Part shown: piece by piece, positions 1 to 6,407 of the stretch
Layout of the letters: each line of letters opens with the position of its first letter
Position numbering within the stretch: the first letter of the stretch is position 1
NCBI GenBank assembly: GCA_016840285.1
Contig: JAEOSR010000110.1
Coordinates: 1 to 10,125, forward strand
Direction of reading: 5' to 3'
Length of the DNA stretch: 10,125 bases
Origin: Candidatus Hodarchaeota archaeon
GTDB taxonomy: Archaea; Asgardarchaeota; Heimdallarchaeia; Hodarchaeales; Hodarchaeaceae
The notes under the pieces: model-generated
Database searches by the model: none
What the model was told of the DNA's origin: nothing
The model's input: the letters and a program-made list of their open reading frames with translations, nothing else
Position numbers and translations under genes: made by a program

Positions 1-820
1 CATCGACTTTCATGTGTTGATGGTCAGATTCCCCAAGACCAATCATAGCCATCCCTCCTTCAGTTAAAATTTTTCGAACATCAGCGAAATCAAGATTAAT
101 TAATTGAGGTTTTGTGATTAACTCTGTAATGGCTTTAACTGCACGGAGGAGTACTTCGTCTGCAATTCTGAATGCAGCCATCATGGTTATATCATCAGAT
201 ATATGGAGGAGCTTTTCATTAGGAACAACGATGACGGTATCTGATGCTTCATACAACTTCTTTAATCCCGTCCTAGCATTCTCATATCTTTTGACGCCTT
301 CCATTTGAAAAGGTAGTGTACAAATAGATACTGTAAGAGCTCCTTTTTCTTTTGCTTGTTTCGCAATAACATGTGCAGCACCTGTCCCTGTCCCGCCCCC
401 TAGCCCACAGGTGACAAATACCATATTAGCGTGATTCATCATGGCTTTAATATCATCCAGCGATTCACGAGCAGCAGTTTCACCAATTTCTGGATTATTT
501 CCCGCTCCAAAACCACGGGAAGTATCTTTGCCTATTAACAATTTTTTATGAGCACGAGTTGATAACAAATGCTGAGCATCAGTGTTTACCGCAACACATT
601 CAGCATCTACCCCTGCACTCATTAAACGATACACAGCATTGTTACCCGCTCCACCTACTCCAATAACTTGAACTCGAGGTAACCTTTCCGTAAGTATATC
701 AGCTATCTCATTTTCTACTTTTGGAGGAGATGAGTAAAGAGATACAGGTTCATTTTTCGGCGCGCCTAGGTTCTTAAATGATCCTGATCCATTTAAAGCA
801 TCTTTTAAAATCGATTCCAT
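1..820 (-). CDS. ftsZ: Cell division GTPase FtsZ, N-terminal part (C-terminus beyond window)
   Basis: FtsZ is a tubulin-like GTPase that polymerises into the cytokinetic ring. The reading frame starts at ATG 820 and runs off the left edge after 273 codons; FtsZ is usually about 350-400 residues, so roughly the last quarter is missing. Visible hallmarks are the nucleotide-binding loop GVGGAGNN (about residues 54-61), [12 protein letters not shown] (about 102-113), the tubulin signature GGGTGTG (141-147) with [13 protein letters not shown] after it, and the segment [13 protein letters not shown] variable charged N-terminal tail of about 48 residues precedes the fold, as in many archaeal FtsZ proteins. 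The start is supported by an AAGGAAGGA ribosome site 7 bases upstream. The gene is divergent from the membrane-protein gene at 1221. Whether this is the archaeal FtsZ1 or FtsZ2 paralogue needs the C-terminus or a tree. Identity is near certain. Confidence 0.97.
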   Translation of the reverse strand, partial: MESILKDALNGSGSFKNLGAPKNEPVSLYSSPPKVENEIADILTERLPRVQVIGVGGAGNNAVYRLMSAGVDAECVAVNTDAQHLLSTRAHKKLLIGKDTSRGFGAGNNPEIGETAARESLDDIKAMMNHANMVFVTCGLGGGTGTGAAHVIAKQAKEKGALTVSICTLPFQMEGVKRYENARTGLKKLYEASDTVIVVPNEKLLHISDDITMMAAFRIADEVLLRAVKAITELITKPQLINLDFADVRKILTEGGMAMIGLGESDHQHMKVD

Positions 821-827
821 ATGATGG

Positions 828-836
828 TCCTTCCTT
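828..836 (-). promoter_or_regulatory. Ribosome binding site of ftsZ
   Basis: Read on the minus strand this is AAGGAAGGA, purine-rich and complementary to the CCUCC end of 16S rRNA. It ends 7 bases before ATG 820. It fixes the ftsZ start and shows that this genome uses leadered, Shine-Dalgarno-type initiation for at least some genes. Confidence 0.6.
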
Positions 837-1169
837 CTTTAGCTCAATAATCTATCCGACAAAAAAGATAAAGGAAATGATGTCATTCTCATAATATGGT
901 ATGAAGGACATCGAATACAAGATCAATAAAAATAATGGACAAATTTCGTATATGGAGAGAAGAGCTATGATGATTAAATCCCTTCTCTCTTAAGGAAAAA
1001 ATGAAAAATGGGTTCGTACCTCGGTAATGTTCACGGAATTATTTTTCAAAAGGAAAATTAGAGATTAGTAAGAAAAATAATCTTATCTTTCAACATCAAT
1101 TGAATTTTTAAAACTATTATTTCAAATTACCTCTACAACCAATTTGTTTTACAAAGTATAATAGTACCT
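837..1169. other. Divergent intergenic region, no gene seen
   Basis: This AT-rich spacer lies between ftsZ and the divergent membrane-protein gene. No convincing coding frame is visible on either strand. The only structure noticed is an inverted repeat: GAGAGAAG (955-962) and CTTCTCTC (982-989), 8 perfect pairs around a 19-base loop. It could be an operator or an RNA hairpin in a long ftsZ leader. No clear TATA box for ftsZ could be assigned; CCATATACG and CCATATTATG on the minus strand are weak candidates. The string TGGGTTCG at 1009-1016 also occurs at the 3' end of the tRNA-Pro gene. Confidence 0.5.
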
Positions 1170-1180
1170 TTTATATTTTA
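1170..1180 (+). promoter_or_regulatory. TATA-like box for the membrane-protein gene
   Basis: TTTATATTTTA lies 40-50 bases before ATG 1221. With the usual archaeal spacing of about 25 bases from TATA to start of transcription, the RNA would begin near 1200 and carry a leader of about 20 bases. That leader contains GAGTGATC (1210-1217), a partial match to the GGTGATC Shine-Dalgarno extension. The assignment rests on composition and spacing only. Confidence 0.4.
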
Positions 1181-1220
1181 AGTTTTAAGGGGAATAGTGG
1201 ATTTTAATTGAGTGATCAAT

Positions 1221-1930
1221 ATGTCTGAATCCAACGAATTATCAATTGCTTTTCAAAAAGTTAGAAAGTTCGAAAATTATCGTTTCTTACGATCGTTGGG
1301 ATTAACAATCATTGTTTTTGGGATATTTTCCTTCGTTACTGACACTAGATTAACCCAAATTTTTATCCTAGCTATTGTATTGGGGTAGGTGGAATAACTG
1401 ATACTTTAACGTTCTTTTTCAATGCTCTCATGGTTGTTGTATTACTAGTTATCATTTGGTCCACCTATCGATCTGTGAAGATCATCTCAATAAAAAAAAG
1501 GCGTGTGATAACATCGACGAATCTTCGTTTAGGTTTTGCTATGGTAACGATGTATCTCATAAGTCCAAGAATTCTGACAATTTTCTTTTATGACTTTGGG
1601 ACATTGGTTCTAGCTACTTTCAGTATCCGGTTATCGGAGGTTATTGGTACATTTATGGCGTATTTAATTCTGAAAAATACTATGAAATCGCACAATTTCA
1701 AAGAAATTCTTTACTTATCCTTAATATTCACGTTTTTCATGATAATGGATATTATTCTTCTGATATCGATCCTTTTTTTGATGCCAAATGTATTATTCAT
1801 ATACTTGCTAATTCTTTACTCATTTGGAATGACTGCTTGTTTTGCTATTTGTTATATAATTACAGGGCGATATTCGCAGACAATTTGGAAAAATATGAAC
1901 ACAAAGAGTACTGAAGCATTGCACATCTAA
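1221..1930 (+). pseudogene. Multi-pass membrane protein gene interrupted by a -1 frameshift
   Basis: Reading from ATG 1221 gives 55 codons (MSESNELSIAFQKV...) ending at TAG 1386. The next frame is open through the same point and continues without a stop to TAA 1928. The two join if one base is re-read in the run GGGG at 1382-1385: codon GGG at 1383-1385 can slip back onto GGG at 1382-1384 and continue GTA GGT GGA. The joined product is about 236 residues, with a short polar N-terminus, roughly six or seven hydrophobic segments (about 27-41, 45-67, 70-84 and three to four more) and a basic loop SIKKRR. The hydrophobic segment at the junction continues smoothly from LAIVLG into VGGITDT, which argues that the two pieces were one protein. 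The cause may be a recent mutation, a sequencing or assembly indel, or programmed slippage. No family is recognised. Confidence 0.65.
1430..1930 (+). CDS. Downstream open part of the frameshifted membrane protein (166 residues)
   Basis: This is the longest uninterrupted piece of the gene described at 1221-1930, counted from its first ATG. On its own it begins inside a hydrophobic helix (MVVVLLVIIW), which is an unlikely natural start, and no ribosome site precedes it. It has about five hydrophobic segments: MVVVLLVIIWSTY at the start, then LGFAMVTMYLIS, TLVLATFSIRL...TFMAYLIL, LYLSLIFTFFMIMDIILLISILFLM and LFIYLLILYSFGMTACFAICYIIT. The tail is short and polar. No catalytic motif is visible, so it could be a sensor, a transporter fragment or a plain membrane anchor. 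It converges on the regulator gene at 1938-2168 with a gap of only 7 bases. Confidence 0.55.
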   Translation: MVVVLLVIIWSTYRSVKIISIKKRRVITSTNLRLGFAMVTMYLISPRILTIFFYDFGTLVLATFSIRLSEVIGTFMAYLILKNTMKSHNFKEILYLSLIFTFFMIMDIILLISILFLMPNVLFIYLLILYSFGMTACFAICYIITGRYSQTIWKNMNTKSTEALHI

Positions 1931-1937
1931 TACTAAC

Positions 1938-2168
1938 CTATTTTTGGGAGAAAAACCCTAGATCCTCTAACTTACTTATGATCGCTTTTTCTGCAAAATC
2001 TGCGTAACTCTTAGCGTAACCAATGCTAATAGCCTTATCTATGATTTTTATAGTCTGTTCAGAGACACGTACATTGATACTGCGACGTTTCAAGTAAAAT
2101 TCATCCTCACTTTCTAATCTTTGATATGATGATATATTTGTGTATACTACCTTTGCTTTTAGTTGCAA
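1938..2168 (-). CDS. Ribbon-helix-helix (CopG/Arc-like) DNA-binding protein
   Basis: This 76-residue protein is a probable dimeric transcription regulator. After a 27-residue leader, RRSINVRVSEQTIKIID (about 28-44) has the alternating pattern of the DNA-contacting beta strand and the first helix. A G-turn at residue 50 and a second helix SYADFAEKAIISKLEDL (about 54-70) complete the ribbon-helix-helix fold. The protein contains no internal methionine; the first usable start is TTG 2168. A TATA-like box on this strand (2191-2199) places transcription at about 2168-2170, so the mRNA may be nearly leaderless. The gene is divergent from the 860-residue protein across a 90-base gap with GTAAC/GTTAC half-sites. 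Such small proteins commonly autoregulate, and many are antitoxins, but no toxin is recognised here. The fold call is fairly firm; the exact start is not. Confidence 0.75.
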   Translation of the reverse strand: MQLKAKVVYTNISSYQRLESEDEFYLKRRSINVRVSEQTIKIIDKAISIGYAKSYADFAEKAIISKLEDLGFFSQK

Positions 2169-2183
2169 ATTACTTACAGAATA

Positions 2184-2230
2184 GTAACCTTTTTATATAT
2201 TTAGTTACATATTTATAACATAATTGTAAC
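2184..2230. promoter_or_regulatory. Divergent promoter with three GTAAC/GTTAC half-sites (putative operator)
   Basis: Half-sites lie at 2184-2188 (GTAAC), 2204-2208 (GTTAC) and 2226-2230 (GTAAC), 20 and 22 bases apart, about two helical turns. They form two inverted repeats sharing the middle site; the right-hand pair extends to six bases (GTTACA/TGTAAC). The left repeat encloses TATATAAAA (minus strand, 2191-2199), suited to the regulator gene. The right repeat encloses ATTTATAA (2211-2218), suited to the large gene at 2258. Occupancy by the ribbon-helix-helix protein would block both promoters. The half-sites are seen directly; binding is inferred from family habits. Confidence 0.55.
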
Positions 2231-2257
2231 ACTTGAATTAATGAGTATAGAATTTGG

Positions 2258-4840
2258 GTGATAATTATCGAATGTATCATAGAGTCTCATGATAATATGC
2301 CTGTAATTCAACAAGAATTAACTCTTTCTCATATCCTTTATGGATTACAAAAGTCAGGGAGGTTTTCTAACGAAATACTAGCTTTTTTAAAAAGAGAGGT
2401 AATTTTAAAGTCAGGATTCTATTTTGAAAACGGTAATTACAGTAATTTTTGGGCTGAATTTTCCAAAAAACTAAGAAATGTGATTTCATATAAGAGAGCC
2501 AGACGTAGGGGTGACTGGGATTCGTGGGATATGCTAGAACTGAAAGAACTACTTCAATGGTCATTAGATATGTTTAAAGCGGGAGATTCTCCTAAAGTAC
2601 CAAAACTGTCAGGTACATCAATGGTTTGGAAATTCTCTCAGTTTTTAGTCGGTGACTTGAAATATCTGATTAAACTCATGAAAAGGGGATTAAATCTTTC
2701 CAAAAGATTTCAAATTCATATGAAAAATCAGATTTGTACAGAACTTGAAGATGGCTCTTCTATTATCGATATCATAACAGAAATCAGCCTTCATACAGAA
2801 AGCTTCAATTCTGTTGTCCTTACGAGAGATTCTATTGTAATTATAAACCACTTTGGTGAAATTAATATTAAAAAACATGCAAAACAATCAGCAGCATTAT
2901 TAAATACTACTGAAAAGGCAGATATTTTACCTTCCAAGGATATCGCTAAACTAGGAGATATTCTGACTGGATTACATCCTGATGAACTTGAAATAATCAT
3001 GACTCACATTGTCAGAATCGGGAGTAGATTCAATATCAGATTTCATCAAATTGATGACCTTGGAAATCGAAGTACTGGAGACCTGTCTAAATCAACTTTG
3101 AGAAAAATTCGTGAATTAATCCATAATAGCTATTCCGATAGTACGTTACTGAAGAGTGTTGATATTAGACAGCTATTCACCCAAAGCTTTCTTGAAGAAA
3201 GAACATTTGTTTTTAGTAGTGACTCCTCTGGGTTTGTTAAACAAACATATGCATATTTGGAGAAATTGAACCTTTGGATAAACATTGAAAAGACTCTTGC
3301 TAGTGGAGGGGGTATTGATGATGTTAGAGATTGTATTCGATGTTCATTTAGAGAAATGACAACATTAAAGCATTCCTCAAGCAATAATCAAATACTTAGT
3401 ATCGAAATAGATGACTGGATTAATTGTTTAAAACAAGTTTCATCAGATAACTATGGAATTCTCCTGATTTTCAATTTTGAAGGGCTTAAGGATTCAATTT
3501 CATCTCTAATTGGTCATGGAAAAAAATCATATCTTGATCGCTTTGATCCAAGAATGTCGAATGAACAAGAGAACGTACCAGATCGTTGGGATGGCATTAT
3601 CTATGACAAACTAGGCAATATAGATCGCACCAACAAGTATGTATTCCGTGTTCGAGATAATATTAGAGATAAAAAAGAATTATTAGAGAAGAAGATAGTA
3701 GAAAGACAAGAAGAATCAGCTGAAAGATCCTTAAAAGAGCTAAATACAATATTTTACAGAAATCCTATCTTAGAGTCTTTATGGAAAAAATTTGGACATC
3801 AGACATATAATGAACTTCTTCAATCAGTTGCAGATGTTAAAAAAGACCCGCTTCAAATATTAAAAGGTATTGAGGTGAAATTTGAGGTTGTATCTGCTGA
3901 GAGAATAATAGCAACTAGATATAATGAGTTTATAAGATTTGGAGGGGATCTTATGGATTTCAAAAGAGCTTTTAACAACAAGGTTGTAATCGAAACTGCT
4001 TGTAAAGAGGAGCCCGTTTTTTCAAACTCTATTAAACCTAGTAGAAACAATAATGCCTATGAATATCTGAGTTCTAAGACAAAAAGTGAACTGTCCATGC
4101 CACGATATTCAAAACGTAGTCAAGCATTTGTTTATACTGAAATTACAAATGAGATATACAATTCAGCTGCTATAAGAGTTTTTCTTGATCTAATCAGTAA
4201 GAGTAATGAAGGACATGATCTATTAAGCAATCTAGGAATGATAAATCAAAAATCTAAAGGAATAGTAAAAGCTAATAAATCAAAATTGAGATTTATTATT
4301 GATATTAAAACAGGAACCTCTTGTAGCAATCTTGAAAGTCAAACAAGTGGAGTATTGGATGGAATTATAACTACTGTTCAAGGATCTGATTATCTAGACG
4401 AATTTATTGTAGAAATAATAGGGAATGCTAAAGGGAATTATAGAAATGTGAATTCTATTAATCATGGAAGTCCTTTTAATTCTGTTATTGCTGATATGTT
4501 ACGTGTCGCTTGCTATAATGCCGCAGGAAAACCAGGAATGGTTGTTTATGGTCATTTTAGAAAACAAGGGAATTTCATATACACCATAATTGTATTTAGC
4601 AAAGAAACTGCAGCCAAATTAAGATACATGGGAGCAAATTTGGCTGTTGATATGAGTCGGCCACGTGTACGAAATTTGCTTCAGAATGGTCATTATGCAA
4701 TCATGAATCAACTCCAAAAAGTATTCAATATTCCATCTGAATTCGATTTAGGACCTAATCTCCTGAAATATTCACTAGATTCAGCTACTAATGATGAACT
4801 ATTTGGATTATTCTTGAAGCTTATTAAAATGATAGTATAA
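2258..4840 (+). CDS. Large orphan protein, 860 residues, function unknown
   Basis: No family is recognised. The frame runs from GTG 2258 to TAA 4838. It appears soluble: no signal peptide and no membrane segment are visible. The N-terminal half is helical and basic in places (YKRARRRGDWDSWDMLELKELL near residues 78-99). A highly charged, probably coiled-coil stretch covers about 464-500 (RVRDNIRDKKELLEKK and on). The C-terminal part has alternating hydrophobic strands, including RFIIDIKTG with D682 and K684, which resembles the D-x-K end of a PD-(D/E)xK nuclease, but no acidic partner strand was found, so this is a weak hint. The start is uncertain. GGGTGAT at 2256-2262 overlaps GTG 2258 and would suit an ATG at 2272, which opens only a six-codon frame ending just before the in-frame ATG 2297. 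Its base composition is strongly AT-rich. The gene is divergent from, and probably controlled by, the ribbon-helix-helix protein. Confidence 0.85.
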   Translation: MIIIECIIESHDNMPVIQQELTLSHILYGLQKSGRFSNEILAFLKREVILKSGFYFENGNYSNFWAEFSKKLRNVISYKRARRRGDWDSWDMLELKELLQWSLDMFKAGDSPKVPKLSGTSMVWKFSQFLVGDLKYLIKLMKRGLNLSKRFQIHMKNQICTELEDGSSIIDIITEISLHTESFNSVVLTRDSIVIINHFGEINIKKHAKQSAALLNTTEKADILPSKDIAKLGDILTGLHPDELEIIMTHIVRIGSRFNIRFHQIDDLGNRSTGDLSKSTLRKIRELIHNSYSDSTLLKSVDIRQLFTQSFLEERTFVFSSDSSGFVKQTYAYLEKLNLWINIEKTLASGGGIDDVRDCIRCSFREMTTLKHSSSNNQILSIEIDDWINCLKQVSSDNYGILLIFNFEGLKDSISSLIGHGKKSYLDRFDPRMSNEQENVPDRWDGIIYDKLGNIDRTNKYVFRVRDNIRDKKELLEKKIVERQEESAERSLKELNTIFYRNPILESLWKKFGHQTYNELLQSVADVKKDPLQILKGIEVKFEVVSAERIIATRYNEFIRFGGDLMDFKRAFNNKVVIETACKEEPVFSNSIKPSRNNNAYEYLSSKTKSELSMPRYSKRSQAFVYTEITNEIYNSAAIRVFLDLISKSNEGHDLLSNLGMINQKSKGIVKANKSKLRFIIDIKTGTSCSNLESQTSGVLDGIITTVQGSDYLDEFIVEIIGNAKGNYRNVNSINHGSPFNSVIADMLRVACYNAAGKPGMVVYGHFRKQGNFIYTIIVFSKETAAKLRYMGANLAVDMSRPRVRNLLQNGHYAIMNQLQKVFNIPSEFDLGPNLLKYSLDSATNDELFGLFLKLIKMIV

Positions 4841-4910
4841 TATTAAGTTAGGAAGGAACTTAGGAAAAGTTGTTAAAACCCTTTAGATCTTCTAATGAAA
4901 CAAAAGGTTG

Positions 4911-4930
4911 GATAAAATAAGAAAAATTTA
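4911..4930 (-). terminator. U-rich tract downstream of tRNA-Pro
   Basis: On the minus strand, 25 bases past the tRNA-Pro 3' end, the sequence contains ATTTTTC followed by TTATTTTATC. Archaeal RNA polymerase commonly stops at such U-rich tracts without a hairpin. In this AT-rich context the call is weak. Confidence 0.3.
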
Positions 4931-4954
4931 TTTCTATTAATACGAATCACAGAA

Positions 4955-5031
4955 TGGTGGGTTCGGAGGGATTTGAACCCCCGATCTTGCGCACCCCAGG
5001 CGCAGATCCTACCAAACTAGACCACGAACCC
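4955..5031 (-). tRNA. tRNA-Pro (anticodon GGG), CCA encoded
   Basis: Read on the minus strand, the 7-bp acceptor stem is GGGTTCG (5031-5025) with CGAACCC (4965-4959). Discriminator A is at 4958 and an encoded CCA at 4957-4955. The D arm is GTCT/GGAT with GG in the loop. The anticodon stem TGCGC/GCGCA closes the loop CTGGGGT, giving anticodon GGG at 4997-4995, which reads proline codons CCC and CCU. The T arm is GGGGG/CCCTC around TTCAAAT. No intron is present. The gene stands alone between the orphan protein gene and the AAA+ ATPase gene, and its 3' end faces the accessory-looking block to its left, the usual orientation for elements that integrate into tRNA genes. Confidence 0.95.
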
Positions 5032-5277
5032 ATCTCACGGTTATATTTGATTCTATCTGTCATTAAATCCCCAATATGAGGAGAGCTAGACTTTTTTTGA
5101 TGGGAGAACCTTGTAATTCATTTGGTTATTCATTTGTAGGCATTTTTTGGGCTGAAAACAACACAAAATCTAGAAATAAAAACTTGTTCCACAATAAAGC
5201 GGGAATTTTGTTGACTTGGTAGTTTGAAAAAGGATTTGAGAGTAATTATTGAAGCCAGGAATAGACCACAAAAGATT

Positions 5278-5287
5278 GGAGATGATC
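5278..5287 (+). promoter_or_regulatory. Shine-Dalgarno site deciding a TTG start
   Basis: GGAGATGATC differs by one base from GGAGGTGATC, the full complement of the archaeal 16S rRNA 3' end. It lies 7 bases before TTG 5295. The first in-frame ATG (5355) has no such site, so the TTG start is preferred for the AAA+ ATPase. The ATG embedded in the site (5282) opens a separate 19-codon frame ending at TAA 5339. Confidence 0.6.
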
Positions 5288-5294
5288 AAATCCT

Positions 5295-6407
5295 TTGGAA
5301 CATCAATCCAAAATATTGCCAAAGAGGGATCCATCACTTAAAAGCTCTCAAAAAATGAAATCTTTAACACTTTTGCCTGTAGGTTATCCTCTACGCGCCA
5401 AGAGTGAAGATATCTCTCCATTTTTAACCACTGATGATCCAACCTTGTTTCAACACTACGCGCGGAGTCAGTGGACTGGATTGATTGTTAAAGAAGGAGA
5501 TTTCTTATTTGATACTTTGTTATTCCCTGATTATGCTTTCCGTGCAATTAATGTTGCCCCTAATGAATCACAAATATCTAAAAATACCCAAATCATCCTT
5601 TTTTCAGAAGCAGAAACATCTGATCCTCCTATTACGCAGTTACAAGAAGTTGTACAGGTTTCAGATATTATTGGCCAAGAACATGCAAAAGAAAAATGTC
5701 AGGTTATTGCTAAATTCTTAAATAATCCAGATTTAGTTCAATCAACATGGGCTCCTCGTAATATTCTTTTTTGGGGACCTCCTGGGAATGGGAAAACAAT
5801 GATGGCAAGAGCGTTATCCCAAACTACAAACTATTCAATGTTTTTAATCAAAGCTAGTGACCTCTTGGGAGTTTATGCTGGAGATGGTGCCAGAAAAATC
5901 AGGAATTTATATGCAGAGGCTAGAAGAAAGGCCCCAGCAATAGTATTTCTCGATGAACTCGATACTATCGGTTTAAAACGTAGTTATCAAAGCATAAGAG
6001 GAGATGTTATTGAGCTTGTTAGTGCCCTTCTAGGTGAAATGGACGGCATCGAACAAAACCAAGGTATTGTGACGATTGGATCTACCAATCAGCCCAAAAT
6101 TCTCGATTCCGCCATTTTAAGTCGCTTCGAAGAATTAATTGAATTCAAATCACCAAATGCTGAAGAACGGAAAAAAATCCTTGAAATGTATGCCTCCACA
6201 TCTCCTATTCAATTCAATGCAATTCAATGGGACGTAATTGTTCAGGAAACTCAGAAATGGTCAGCAAGAGATCTAAAAGAGAAGATCATTAAGAATGTGA
6301 TTCATAATGTGATTCTTCAAGGAAATTCACAAATATCTCAGTCTGATATAAAAAATGTTATGCGGAAAGCTACTAGATTTACTGAATCATTGCCTCACTA
6401 TTCTTGA
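5295..6407 (+). CDS. AAA+ ATPase with distinct N-terminal domain (proteasome-ATPase/FtsH-like core)
   Basis: This 370-residue protein has a single AAA+ module. An N-terminal domain of about 120 residues (LTLLPVGYPLRAKSED...) is followed by the linker DIIGQEHAKEKCQ (125-136). Walker A is GPPGNGKT (161-168), Walker B IVFLDELD (216-223) and sensor-1 Asn N265 in GSTNQP. A second-region-of-homology Arg, R277, lies in DSAILSRFEELIEF. The pore-loop region near 190-199 (LLGVYAGDGAR) is of classical AAA type. Only one arginine is seen where proteasomal and Cdc48 ATPases have two. A small C-terminal helical lid ends the protein. No zinc protease motif (HEXXH) and no membrane segment are present, so it is probably an unfoldase or remodelling ATPase, not FtsH. 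The partner is unknown. The start is TTG 5295, with a ribosome site upstream. Its stop overlaps the start of the tRNA methyltransferase gene (TTGA), implying joint expression. Confidence 0.88.
   Translation: MEHQSKILPKRDPSLKSSQKMKSLTLLPVGYPLRAKSEDISPFLTTDDPTLFQHYARSQWTGLIVKEGDFLFDTLLFPDYAFRAINVAPNESQISKNTQIILFSEAETSDPPITQLQEVVQVSDIIGQEHAKEKCQVIAKFLNNPDLVQSTWAPRNILFWGPPGNGKTMMARALSQTTNYSMFLIKASDLLGVYAGDGARKIRNLYAEARRKAPAIVFLDELDTIGLKRSYQSIRGDVIELVSALLGEMDGIEQNQGIVTIGSTNQPKILDSAILSRFEELIEFKSPNAEERKKILEMYASTSPIQFNAIQWDVIVQETQKWSARDLKEKIIKNVIHNVILQGNSQISQSDIKNVMRKATRFTESLPHYS

Noticed and set aside
114..308. 64-codon plus-strand frame antisense to ftsZ
   Set aside because: It lies wholly within the well-supported ftsZ frame, has no ribosome site and no recognisable motif.
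967..1040. C/D box guide RNA suggested by ATGATGA at 967-973
   Set aside because: No CTGA D box or internal C'/D' pair occurs at suitable distance downstream.
2367..4050. Several 65-84 codon minus-strand frames inside the 860-residue gene
   Set aside because: They are antisense shadows of one long open frame, with no initiation signals and low-complexity hydrophobic or serine-rich translations.
4280..4440. PD-(D/E)xK nuclease domain in the orphan protein
   Set aside because: Only the D-I-K string is present; the preceding acidic strand and helix cannot be identified by eye, so it is kept as a hint and not annotated.
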